Shown in pieces: positions 9,001 to 15,829 of a stretch of DNA of 31,979 nt. The translations under genes and the position numbers were made by a program. Source of the stretch: JAGOUN01 sp040389005 (GTDB lineage: Bacteria; Pseudomonadota; Gammaproteobacteria; JAGOUN01); contig JAZKAS010000042.1 of assembly GCA_040389005.1 (NCBI GenBank), positions 1 to 31,979 on the forward strand, written 5' to 3'. The notes under the pieces are model-generated. The model worked only from the letters and a program-made list of their open reading frames with translations, made no database searches and was not told the origin of the DNA. The stretch's first letter is position 1, and every line of letters starts with the position of its first letter.

Positions 9001-9521
9001 GTAATTTTCCTGAACCCATTGGGTTTAGGAATAGAGTGAAACAAAACATTTTCATAAAAGATAAGTTCGGAAATAGGGATAAAAATAAATATATATCTGC
9101 TTTGCTTGTGTATAAAAATTTAAAGCAAAACATTGAGTCGCCACAATTGCTTGGTCATATTTTTTTTGAAATTTTCAAACAAAAAAATGATCTAAAAAGG
9201 TTTTCAAGTTTGCTTGTCGGCGTTCAGTTAAATCAACATATTGTTTCTGAAATTTCAAAGCGGCATTCAACACAACCAGAGTTTTTTCAAGCATTTAATC
9301 ACGAAAAAAGAGCCTGTTTAGATACTTTAGAGCGATGCTTTTTAACGGCGACTGAATGCCAAACCGTTTTGGAAAAAACTGAGACAATAATCCAGACTGA
9401 AAATACCAAAAAAAGAAGTGCGAGCAATTTATCGACAGCTAACCCTACCTTTTTTGCTGATCTTAATGGTGGCAACACATACAAAAAACCTCGTGCAAGC
9501 AATCCTAAAAAATCCTCCTAA
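6039..9521 (+). CDS. Large armadillo-repeat protein, possible secreted effector
   Basis: The product is about 1160 residues. The N-terminal third contains armadillo-type repeats: HSAAGVRRAAAGALKGLAY and EQAVGALWNLSNNAENRE are classic helix-3 and helix-2/3 signatures, as in importin-alpha and beta-catenin. Two 90-residue units, each about two ARM repeats, are almost identical, and a third is partial. The middle and C-terminal parts are helical, with weaker ARM-like stretches (for example IRILWNLSDYAEYREYI). No signal peptide or membrane segment is visible. The C-terminal tail is basic (NTKKRSASN, then YKKPRASNPKKSS), resembling nuclear localisation signals. ATG 6030 is an in-frame alternative start; 6039 is preferred because GAGATGG lies 5 nt upstream. 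It interrupts the normal sucA-sucB junction. A host-directed effector is inference; a bacterial scaffold protein is possible. Confidence 0.85.
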   Translation: MIDQLTLIIADLNANRINPIQAKEKFSNFKLNYKNRKQIQKIIDELEDQKKEEMIACLAFSLFEASDDIELYNTLNAVSVLAINNRCATLILVHNGLIPSLIARSKHSVAGVRRAAAGALRGLAYHVESGPETDAIRLEGGIELLIHLLEDTDELVIEQAVGALWNLSNNAENREVMRNTGHPPGVFIPRLVALLKHSAAGVRRAAAGALKGLAYHVKSGPETDAIRLEGGIELLIHLLEDTDESVIKQAVEALWNLTGNAENREVMRNTGHPPGVFIPRLVALLKHSAADVRRAAAGALKRLAYFKSEPEIRVILMESDIDVIFNLLEDPNESVKEQATLLVKNLAQNLMNHVILYCRAPRTNPCLKILGYENHFSRVVSNLANSFLDPEKKNVLMSLRSVRMITDGIGWSSITGDPRDWKYVLQNVMSIFLYYISDLKNSREDHDNSDVYNIIKEIIFILRGATKNRTLTIALFDNNSDAWILKLMHEKKFPIEFEKIVIDIFANLFNYVLKMHESSINFSRPFISDVKKLALTNWLEVLDNSDTPETQSSIVLFYACCACHDSFLDEMKAAGVLDRLIAFFPSGIPEQPHSELQNNVITALQSFAQHPQYWGFLVDSEGNSLVIALIALNANLAEKVLLLALEKKNNELNKIVIKILPKLLAHKNREARRGAINLLTEKKEINLLIETKIMNADIIVNLLNLLPFRSSVSEEKLSKDDLCEGRDAIRILWNLSDYAEYREYILANFGITRFEKWLNLFPEESVLSEADQAMAKALWSLALHQTRRDDLLTSDDFLDFLFPKPSENKRKISTTELKTNAQNNVNVILSIFRGKIPNDCAIMIALFAEQSPFFSSEELRQQAQAYYNNDNAVRLRLEESLIFYNYATENLLCIVRETNLVHVTEIFLRSLVTALAFPLAAHTHALNDFMRAVPSSDYEACAHQLLKLNQLVLWKSNPGDMRKFASILPYYISAGISLISCLDKLSASNFPEPIGFRNRVKQNIFIKDKFGNRDKNKYISALLVYKNLKQNIESPQLLGHIFFEIFKQKNDLKRFSSLLVGVQLNQHIVSEISKRHSTQPEFFQAFNHEKRACLDTLERCFLTATECQTVLEKTETIIQTENTKKRSASNLSTANPTFFADLNGGNTYKKPRASNPKKSS
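6353..6957 (+). repeat. 270-bp coding tandem repeat (ARM pairs)
   Basis: Two complete units, 6353-6622 and 6623-6892, are 270 bp (90 codons) each and differ at about 13 positions by eye. A third partial unit runs from 6893 to about 6957 before diverging. All begin with AAAGCATTC. The near identity at silent positions as well as coding ones points to a recent tandem duplication. Such repeats can expand or contract by slippage or recombination and may also be collapsed in short-read assemblies. Confidence 0.92.
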
Positions 9522-9689
9522 GTAACGATTTGCCAGCATCAAGGCGGATATTATCATTGAGCACACACCAGGTATGACGACTTTATGTTCTCACGGTTCA
9601 GGCGAAAATATGGAATCTCCGCCATTAATATGGTAAATTTGCAAAAACTTGAACTAATTTAAACGATTATATTATAAGGTTTCGATATT

Positions 9690-10853
9690 ATGACAACAAA
9701 CATCAAAGTTCCTGCACTCCCTGAGTCCATTGCTGACGCAACGGTTGCCGCGTGGCATAAAAAACCGGGTGATTTCGTTAAGCGTGATGAAAATATCGTT
9801 GATTTAGAAACAGATAAAGTCGTATTAGAAGTACCGGCACTTGAAGACGGTATTTTAAAAGAAATTTTAAAGCCAACAGGATCAACCGTTTTAGCGAGTG
9901 AAGTTTTGGCAACATTTGAACCAGGCAAATCAGCGGCTGTTGCTAATGATCAACCCGCAGCTGCGTCTTCTCCGGTTGTAGAGGCTACCGGCGGTCGCCC
10001 TCCTGAAAAACAAGATAAACCTTCAGAAGTTAAATCACAACCCGAATCAATGCCAGAATTAAACGCAGAAGGGCATTTTACACCTGCTGAAAGACGCTCT
10101 ATTCGTGCAGGAGAATCAATCGTTGCGCGACCTTCGGCGCGCGTTGGCGCATCGCGTACAGACAAACGCGTACCAATGACACGTTTACGTCAACGCATTG
10201 CAGAGCGCTTACTTGAAGCAAAAAATAATACTGCGATGTTGACAACATTTAATGAAGTTAATTTGCAATCTGTCATGGATTTGCGTGCGAAATATAAAGA
10301 TCAATTTGAGAAAAAATTTGGCGCACGTTTAGGATTTATGTCTTTCTTTACATTAGCGTGTGTTGAAGCATTGAAAAAATTCCCATCAATTAACGCATCG
10401 ATCGATGGCGCCGATATTGTGTATCATAATTATTTTGATATCGGTATGGCGATTTCCACTGAAAAAGGTTTGGTCGTTCCCATTGTGCGTGATGCGGATC
10501 AACTTTCTATGGCCGACATTGAATTGAAGATCGTTGATTTTGCAAAACGTGCGCGTGATGGAAAATTATCGCTTGAAGAAATGACGGGTGGAACATTTTC
10601 AATTACCAATGGCGGCGTATTCGGTTCGATGTTATCAACACCGATTGTTAATCCACCGCAAAGTGCGATTTTGGGGATGCATACAATTCAACAACGCCCG
10701 GTAGCTGAAAACGGCCAAGTGGTGATTCGTCCGATGATGTATTTGGCACTTTCTTATGATCATCGTATTGTTGATGGCAAAGAAGCGATTTCGTTTTTAG
10801 TAGCGATCAAAGAGTTTTTAGAATACCCGAGTAAGCAAATGTTGGGATTGTAA
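9690..10853 (+). CDS. sucB: Dihydrolipoamide succinyltransferase, 2-oxoglutarate dehydrogenase E2
   Basis: E2o accepts the succinyl group from SucA on its swinging lipoyl arm and transfers it to CoA. Residues 1-76 are a lipoyl domain with DLETDKVVLE, where Lys43 is the expected lipoylation site. The C-terminal catalytic domain (from about residue 155) ends with SYDHRIVDG, containing the catalytic His358 and Asp362. The 387-residue length is close to E. coli (405). The linker between them is unusual: it carries VEATGGRPPE, encoded by the repeat shared with sucA. The expected E3-binding domain is reduced to FTPAERRSI, with no recognisable GxGxxGRITKEDV portion. The gene starts 168 bp after the armadillo gene; no convincing promoter is visible in that gap. 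Confidence 0.95.
   Translation: MTTNIKVPALPESIADATVAAWHKKPGDFVKRDENIVDLETDKVVLEVPALEDGILKEILKPTGSTVLASEVLATFEPGKSAAVANDQPAAASSPVVEATGGRPPEKQDKPSEVKSQPESMPELNAEGHFTPAERRSIRAGESIVARPSARVGASRTDKRVPMTRLRQRIAERLLEAKNNTAMLTTFNEVNLQSVMDLRAKYKDQFEKKFGARLGFMSFFTLACVEALKKFPSINASIDGADIVYHNYFDIGMAISTEKGLVVPIVRDADQLSMADIELKIVDFAKRARDGKLSLEEMTGGTFSITNGGVFGSMLSTPIVNPPQSAILGMHTIQQRPVAENGQVVIRPMMYLALSYDHRIVDGKEAISFLVAIKEFLEYPSKQMLGL
9977..10007 (+). repeat. In-frame short repeat element within sucB linker
   Basis: This 31-bp stretch encodes VVEATGGRPPE in the flexible linker after the lipoyl domain. It shares two exact blocks of 16 and 10 bases with positions 3288-3318 in sucA, with compensating single-base indels. 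Its CCGGCGGTCGCCCT portion also recurs in the palindrome after sucA. Finding it in two functionally linked genes but nowhere else I could see in the window suggests a dispersed mobile or palindromic repeat, or a copy event between the two genes. Confidence 0.65.
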
Positions 10854-10890
10854 TAAGCTATTTTAATGGCGCTCAAAAGAGAAAAGTGGG

Positions 10891-10909
10891 CCCCAGCCTT
10901 GCGTTGGGG
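10891..10909 (+). terminator. Hairpin downstream of sucB
   Basis: CCCCAGC (10891-10897) pairs with GTTGGGG (10903-10909), a 7-bp stem with one G-U and a 5-nt loop, 38 bp after the sucB stop. The sequence after it (TGACACGG) has no T-run, so it may be a Rho-assisted terminator, an mRNA 3'-end stabiliser, or one copy of a dispersed palindrome. A break in transcription here would fit the reverse-strand genes that follow. Confidence 0.4.
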
Positions 10910-11009
10910 TGACACGGTCGCTACTGTCTCCACGTATCTGATAGAAATAACTTCAAAACAAACTGCCAACACGCTCTAACACTGCTAGAAATCGTTGCAG
11001 AGGCATCAA

Positions 11010-11507
11010 TCACATTTCCTTTGTTTTATCTCCACAGCTATTTATATACCTATGTTTTAAGCCGTTATAGGTGAAGTCATTGAGCTCTGTATCGTATGCT
11101 GTTTTAGCCTTATCTAATCTTATGCTGCATGCATAGTGCGCTTGATGCTCAAAAAACATGAATTTTACCGTCGGCGGTTTAGGGGCAAAAGTGTTTAAAT
11201 CAAAATGGTTATTATTTAATAATAATTGATACTGAGAGTCTGTAAGATTATCTAATGTATCTTTTAAGTAACTTTGTTCTTCACTGGATAGTTTTTGCAA
11301 TATACTTTCTATTCCTTTTTTAGCAGACTCATCTATTTTCATTAATTGTTTAAGCGTGGATTCAATGGCTCTTTTTGCAGAAGAATGCAAAAGCGTTGTA
11401 TGATTTACACCAAAGTTAAAAAAGACAATAGCACTCACAATGGATGCTGCGATTACGATAGCGATTGTATATGCCCACTCATGTTGAATGTAAAGTATGT
11501 TGCTCAT
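11010..11507 (-). CDS. Small membrane protein of unknown function
   Basis: The product from the only ATG is 165 residues, with a hydrophobic segment at about residues 10-33 (AYTIAIVIAASIVSAIVFF) followed by a hydrophilic, helical domain containing DNLTDSQYQLLL. The frame is also open upstream of this ATG to a stop at 11592-11594, and that extension encodes a second hydrophobic stretch (LLLALLGLFACTSVGFIS). This suggests the real protein begins earlier or was once fused to the neighbouring small gene. No family is recognised. It is oriented against the suc genes, between sucB and sucC. Confidence 0.55.
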   Translation of the reverse strand: MSNILYIQHEWAYTIAIVIAASIVSAIVFFNFGVNHTTLLHSSAKRAIESTLKQLMKIDESAKKGIESILQKLSSEEQSYLKDTLDNLTDSQYQLLLNNNHFDLNTFAPKPPTVKFMFFEHQAHYACSIRLDKAKTAYDTELNDFTYNGLKHRYINSCGDKTKEM

Positions 11508-11577
11508 GATGGCGGAAATAAAGCCTACACTTGTGCAAGCAAACAGTCCTAGTAACGCCAGTAACAGAAAGTGATGG

Positions 11578-11823
11578 CTAGCGGTAGAGTGCTACCGAGT
11601 TATCATCATAATGGCCAAATAAATTTACCCGAGCATGATCACTATGCTCACCTAAAGTATGTACCGATCCAGTTTCTAAATCGATCAAATTGAGATCATT
11701 TTGCCTTCCATCTGGATTAGCAATAGAGTTTGGTGAATCATCTTGCTCCATTATGATTGATAATTCTCTGTTTTCTACCAATGGTGATGTATTGTTTCCT
11801 CTACCTTTTGTATTTGTACTCAT
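11578..11823 (-). CDS. Small hydrophilic protein of unknown function
   Basis: The start is set by a strong AGGAGG about 6 nt upstream of the ATG at 11823; the upstream TTG that would lengthen the frame is ignored. The 81-residue product is acidic and polar, rich in N, S and D (MSTNTKGRGNNTSPL, then LNLIDLETGSVHTLGEHSDH), with no membrane segment. The stop lies within 20 bp of where the next frame downstream (minus strand) opens with hydrophobic residues. The two genes could therefore be a single membrane protein split by a frameshift. A perfect 6-bp hairpin (CGGTAG/CTACCG, 11582-11597) sits at the junction. Function unknown. Confidence 0.5.
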   Translation of the reverse strand: MSTNTKGRGNNTSPLVENRELSIIMEQDDSPNSIANPDGRQNDLNLIDLETGSVHTLGEHSDHARVNLFGHYDDNSVALYR

Positions 11824-11973
11824 GCTCACCTCCTCTAATTGGTCAAAGTATACACTATAAATGAGCAAATAATGAATTAAATCAACAGGGTGGGCTATAT
11901 AACCTTGCGCAGTAACTTTTAACTGCCAATTTTAGGTTTAAAGTTTGTAATATACAAAACTGCAATTACTCGC

Positions 11974-11979
11974 TATAAT
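11974..11979 (+). promoter_or_regulatory. Candidate -10 element for sucCD
   Basis: A perfect TATAAT lies 40 bp before the sucC ATG. The -35 position, 17 bp upstream (TATACA), is weak. A separate promoter is expected, because two opposing genes separate sucC from sucB. An AGGA ribosome site follows before the ATG. Confidence 0.4.
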
Positions 11980-12018
11980 CCTGCGCTTATTTAGGCCATA
12001 GATAGATTAGGAAAAACA

Positions 12019-13182
12019 ATGAACTTGCATGAATACCAAGCAAAACAATTATACCGAGAATACAATCTGCCGACTTCCGAGGGCTATGTCGCCAATACGG
12101 TTGAAGAAGCCATTGATGCAATGAAAAAACTAGGCAACCGTGTTGTGGTTAAAGCACAAGTCCACGCGGGTGGTCGCGGTAAAGCCGGTGGCGTGAAGTT
12201 AGTTGAGACTGAAGAAGCGTTGCGTAATATGTTTAATGGTCTTATTGGCAAGCGATTAGTGACTTATCAAACAGACGCAAATGGCCAACCGGTGAATCAA
12301 TTTTTAATTGAAAGAACCTCTGATATCGCACGCGAACTCTACTTAGGTGCGGTGGTTGATCGCGCCACAAAACGCGTGATTTTCATGGCGTCAACAGAAG
12401 GCGGCGTTGAGATTGAAGAAGTCGCTGAAAAACATCCTGAGAAAATCTTGAAAGTCGTGATGGATCCTGTGGTTGGAATTATGCCATACCAATGTCGTGA
12501 TGTAGCATTTCAATTAGGATTGAATGATGCTCAAATCAAACAATTCACGCACATCATGTTGGGACTCGCAAAATTATTTGTTGAAAAAGATTTTGCATTA
12601 TTAGAAATTAATCCATTGATCGTAAAAGAAGACGGTAATTTAAGTTGTTTGGATGGAAAAATCGTCATTGATGACAATGCGATGTATCGTCATCCAGAAC
12701 TTCAAGCGATGCGTGACGCAAGTCAAGAAGACGAACGTGAAAATCGTGCGCATGAATGGGAATTAAATTATGTTTCATTGGAAGGCGACATCGGTTGTTT
12801 AGTCAATGGCGCAGGTTTAGCAATGGCAACGATGGATCTCGTTAAATTCCACGGTGGACAACCTGCGAATTTCTTGGATGTCGGTGGCGGTGCTACGAAA
12901 GAACGCGTCACAGAAGCTTTCAAAATTATTTTATCGGATACGGGTGTTAAAGCTATTCTCGTTAATATTTTTGGTGGCATTGTACGCTGCGATTTAATTG
13001 CTGAAGGAATTCTCGCAGCAGTAAAAGAAGTTGGGTTAACAATTCCTGTTGTTGTACGATTGGAAGGTAATAACGCAGAACTCGGTGCAAAATTATTAAG
13101 TGAAAGTAAATTGAATGTCATCGCAGCGAAAGGTTTTGACGATGCGGCTATTCAGGTTGTTGCTGCGGCTAAAGGTAAATAA
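12019..13182 (+). CDS. sucC: Succinyl-CoA synthetase (ADP-forming) beta subunit
   Basis: SucC binds nucleotide and, with SucD, converts succinyl-CoA to succinate with substrate-level phosphorylation. The 387-residue length matches E. coli (388). The ATP-grasp domain begins MNLHEYQAKQLYREYNLP and contains VVKAQVHAGGRGKAGGVKL. ALLEINPLIV carries the metal-binding glutamate region, and the C-terminal CoA-ligase domain includes FLDVGGGATKERV and ILVNIFGGIVRCD. The gene is 9 bp before sucD, in the same operon. Confidence 0.97.
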   Translation: MNLHEYQAKQLYREYNLPTSEGYVANTVEEAIDAMKKLGNRVVVKAQVHAGGRGKAGGVKLVETEEALRNMFNGLIGKRLVTYQTDANGQPVNQFLIERTSDIARELYLGAVVDRATKRVIFMASTEGGVEIEEVAEKHPEKILKVVMDPVVGIMPYQCRDVAFQLGLNDAQIKQFTHIMLGLAKLFVEKDFALLEINPLIVKEDGNLSCLDGKIVIDDNAMYRHPELQAMRDASQEDERENRAHEWELNYVSLEGDIGCLVNGAGLAMATMDLVKFHGGQPANFLDVGGGATKERVTEAFKIILSDTGVKAILVNIFGGIVRCDLIAEGILAAVKEVGLTIPVVVRLEGNNAELGAKLLSESKLNVIAAKGFDDAAIQVVAAAKGK

Positions 13183-13191
13183 GGAATCATC

Positions 13192-14061
13192 ATGTCTATA
13201 TTAATTAACAAAAATACAAAACTCATTTGCCAAGGTTTTACTGGCAAACAAGGTACATTACATTCACAAGGCGCGATTGATTACGGCACTAACTTTGTCG
13301 GTGGTGTAACTCCTGGAAAAGGCGGTCAAATGCATTTAGATCGTCCAGTGTTTGATACGGTAAAAGATGCGGTTAAGGCAACTAGCGCTGATGCCAGTAT
13401 GATTTACGTGCCTGCGCCATTTTGCAAAGATTCGATTTTAGAAGCGGTTGATGCGGGGATTAAAATCATTGCCTGTATTACTGAAGGCGTGCCTGTTTTA
13501 GATATGTTAGAAGTTAAATACTATATCGAAAAAAATTATCCCGATGTTGTGTTAATTGGGCCAAACTGCCCAGGTTTAATTACCCCAGGCGAATGTAAAA
13601 TGGGTATTATGCCGGGCAATATTCATTTGCCAGGTAAAGTTGGTATTGTTTCTCGTTCAGGAACATTAACCTATGAAGCGGTTAAACAAACCACTGATTT
13701 AGGCTTTGGTCAAACCACATGCGTGGGTATTGGCGGCGACCCAATTCCTGGTAGCAACTTTATTGATATTTTGGCGCGCTTTGAAAAAGATCCAGCAACG
13801 AAAGCGATTATCATGGTCGGTGAAATTGGCGGATCCGGTGAAGAAGAAGCGGCTGAATTTATCAAACACAACATTACTAAACCCATGATTGCTGGTGTGA
13901 CAGCACCTGCTGGAAAACGTATGGGCCACGCGGGCGCGATTATTTCTGGTGGCAAAGGAACAGCTGCAGAAAAATTTGCAGCATTAGAAGCCGCAGGTGT
14001 TGCAACGACTAAAAACCCAGCGCAAATGGGTTTGAGATTGAAAGAAGTGACAGGGTGGTAA
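13192..14061 (+). CDS. sucD: Succinyl-CoA synthetase alpha subunit
   Basis: SucD binds CoA and carries the phosphohistidine intermediate. The 289-residue product starts MSILINKNTKLICQGFTGKQGT, the CoA-binding Rossmann entrance, and contains GPNCPGLITPGECKMGIMPG. The C-terminal KRMGHAGAIISGGKGTA places the active-site histidine at residue 246, the position expected from E. coli. It forms an obligate pair with sucC, 9 bp upstream, and precedes the glutamate-synthase-like gene by 6 bp. Confidence 0.97.
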   Translation: MSILINKNTKLICQGFTGKQGTLHSQGAIDYGTNFVGGVTPGKGGQMHLDRPVFDTVKDAVKATSADASMIYVPAPFCKDSILEAVDAGIKIIACITEGVPVLDMLEVKYYIEKNYPDVVLIGPNCPGLITPGECKMGIMPGNIHLPGKVGIVSRSGTLTYEAVKQTTDLGFGQTTCVGIGGDPIPGSNFIDILARFEKDPATKAIIMVGEIGGSGEEEAAEFIKHNITKPMIAGVTAPAGKRMGHAGAIISGGKGTAAEKFAALEAAGVATTKNPAQMGLRLKEVTGW

Positions 14062-14067
14062 TCTAAT

Positions 14068-15738
14068 ATGTTTTTACCCGTACGGATGCGGTTTTATTTA
14101 GTCGTCATACTCACTTTAGTGGGTATGACGATTATTCATCATTTCTGGCCACATGTTTTATGGTTTTTAATTATTTTATTGCCACTGATTGCGCTGGGTT
14201 TTTACGATATTTTTCAAACTAAAAGTAATATTCTAAGAAACTATCCCATTTGGGGGCACATCCGTTATATTTTTCTTTCATTTCGACCACAGATTCAACA
14301 ATATTTTATTATTAACGATCAAGACGATCGCCCCTTTAACAAAGAAATGCGTGATCTTGTTGCCACTCGTGCCGATAGAGCCAACGACACACTCGCTTTT
14401 GGTACGCAACTTGATATGGATAAATCCGGTTATGAATGGATGGCGCATTCACTACGTCCTTGTAAGGCAAAAGCAGAAGGCGCGCGTGTAGTTGTTGGCA
14501 ATGCGCAATGTGCACATCCTTATTATGCTTCTCGCATTAATATTTCCGCTCTCAGTTTCGGCGCGCTTAGCCAAAATGCGATTCGCGCCTTAAATCGCGG
14601 CGCTAAAATCGGTGGCTTTGCGCATAACACCGGCGAGGGCGGTTTAAGCCGTTATCATTTAATGGAAGGCGGCGATATTATCTGGCAAATTGGCACGGGT
14701 TATTTTGGTTGCCGGAATAATGATGGCACATTTTCTGAGAAAAATTTTGTCGAACGTGCAACGAACCCCAATGTTAAAATGATCGAAATAAAACTATCGC
14801 AAGGTGCCAAACCTGGTCATGGCGGCATTTTGCCCGGCGTAAAAGTCAGTGAAGAAATTGCAAAAGCACGCGGTGTTCCTGTGGGCGAATCCTGTAATTC
14901 ACCGCCGGCGCATTCTGCTTTTAGTACGCCTAAAGGCTTGATTCAATTCGTGCAACATTTGCGTGATTTATCTGGCGGAAAACCGGTTGGTTTTAAATTG
15001 TGTATGGGGGTTCGTTCTGATTTTTTATCGATCTGTAAAGCGATGATCGAATTGAGCATTTATCCTGATTTTATTACGGTGGATGGTGCTGAAGGAGGTA
15101 CAGGAGCCGCGCCCGTAGAATTTGCGGATCATGTCGGAACGCCTTTAAACGATGCCTTAATTTTTATTCATAATTCTTTAGTGGGTACTGGATTGCGCCG
15201 CCATATCAAATTGATTGCCAGCGGAAAAATTATTTCTGGTTTTGATGTGCTCACCAAAATCGCTTTAGGCGCCGATATATGTAATATGGCACGTGGAATG
15301 ATGTTTGCATTAGGTTGCGTGCAAGCACGGCAATGCAATAGCAATAAATGCCCAACAGGCATTACAACGCAAGACCCACGCAGAATGTATGCATTAAGTG
15401 TTGATGATAAAGCACCGAAAGTGGCGAATTTTCATAAAGAAACCATCGACAGTTTTTTAGAGGTATTAGGTGCGGCTGGGTTAGAATATCCTGAATATTT
15501 AACCCCGGGGCATATTCATCGTCGAGTCGGCAGTACAACAGAAAACACCTATGATGATCTTTATCCGTATCTTGCTGAAAATGCGATTATATTAGAGGCT
15601 GCTCCTAAAGAATATCAAATGGCTTGGGCTTCTGCGACAGCAGAAAAATTTGCGGGCGTACGTAATTCAGAACAATCAATGATGGCCAACCACGTGTTTA
15701 AGCGAGAAGTTGATTCGAGGACGTTAGCAAAAATATAA
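14068..15738 (+). CDS. Membrane-anchored FMN-binding glutamate synthase family protein
   Basis: The 556-residue product begins with two hydrophobic helices (about residues 9-25 and 27-46), then a GltB-type FMN/Fe-S domain. Landmarks are INISALSFGALSQNAI, HNTGEGGLSRYH, KLSQGAKPGHGGILPG, TVDGAEGGTGAAP, and the [3Fe-4S] cysteine pattern CVQARQCNSNKCPTG near residues 417-428. Bona fide glutamate synthase also needs an amidotransferase domain and a small NADPH subunit, neither of which is present here. These stand-alone proteins are common in proteobacteria, and their reaction is not well defined. Its position 6 bp after sucD suggests co-transcription and a tie to 2-oxoglutarate/glutamate metabolism, which is inference. 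Confidence 0.85.
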   Translation: MFLPVRMRFYLVVILTLVGMTIIHHFWPHVLWFLIILLPLIALGFYDIFQTKSNILRNYPIWGHIRYIFLSFRPQIQQYFIINDQDDRPFNKEMRDLVATRADRANDTLAFGTQLDMDKSGYEWMAHSLRPCKAKAEGARVVVGNAQCAHPYYASRINISALSFGALSQNAIRALNRGAKIGGFAHNTGEGGLSRYHLMEGGDIIWQIGTGYFGCRNNDGTFSEKNFVERATNPNVKMIEIKLSQGAKPGHGGILPGVKVSEEIAKARGVPVGESCNSPPAHSAFSTPKGLIQFVQHLRDLSGGKPVGFKLCMGVRSDFLSICKAMIELSIYPDFITVDGAEGGTGAAPVEFADHVGTPLNDALIFIHNSLVGTGLRRHIKLIASGKIISGFDVLTKIALGADICNMARGMMFALGCVQARQCNSNKCPTGITTQDPRRMYALSVDDKAPKVANFHKETIDSFLEVLGAAGLEYPEYLTPGHIHRRVGSTTENTYDDLYPYLAENAIILEAAPKEYQMAWASATAEKFAGVRNSEQSMMANHVFKREVDSRTLAKI

Positions 15739-15829
15739 ATGCTATTTGTTATTTTTTCAGCTCTAATAGTAAAAAATTGCCAGAAACTTACGCCGGAAAT
15801 TTTAAATTTTGATAATTAAAAATAAAAAT

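Noticed and set aside
9540..9643. Short plus-strand frame in the gap before sucB (ADIIIEHTPGMTTL...)
   Set aside because: About 33 codons, no start with a ribosome site and no recognisable family; could be a remnant but not supportable.
12768..13121. Minus-strand 117-codon frame inside sucC
   Set aside because: Shadow of a strongly conserved gene; proline/threonine-rich composition typical of antisense frames.
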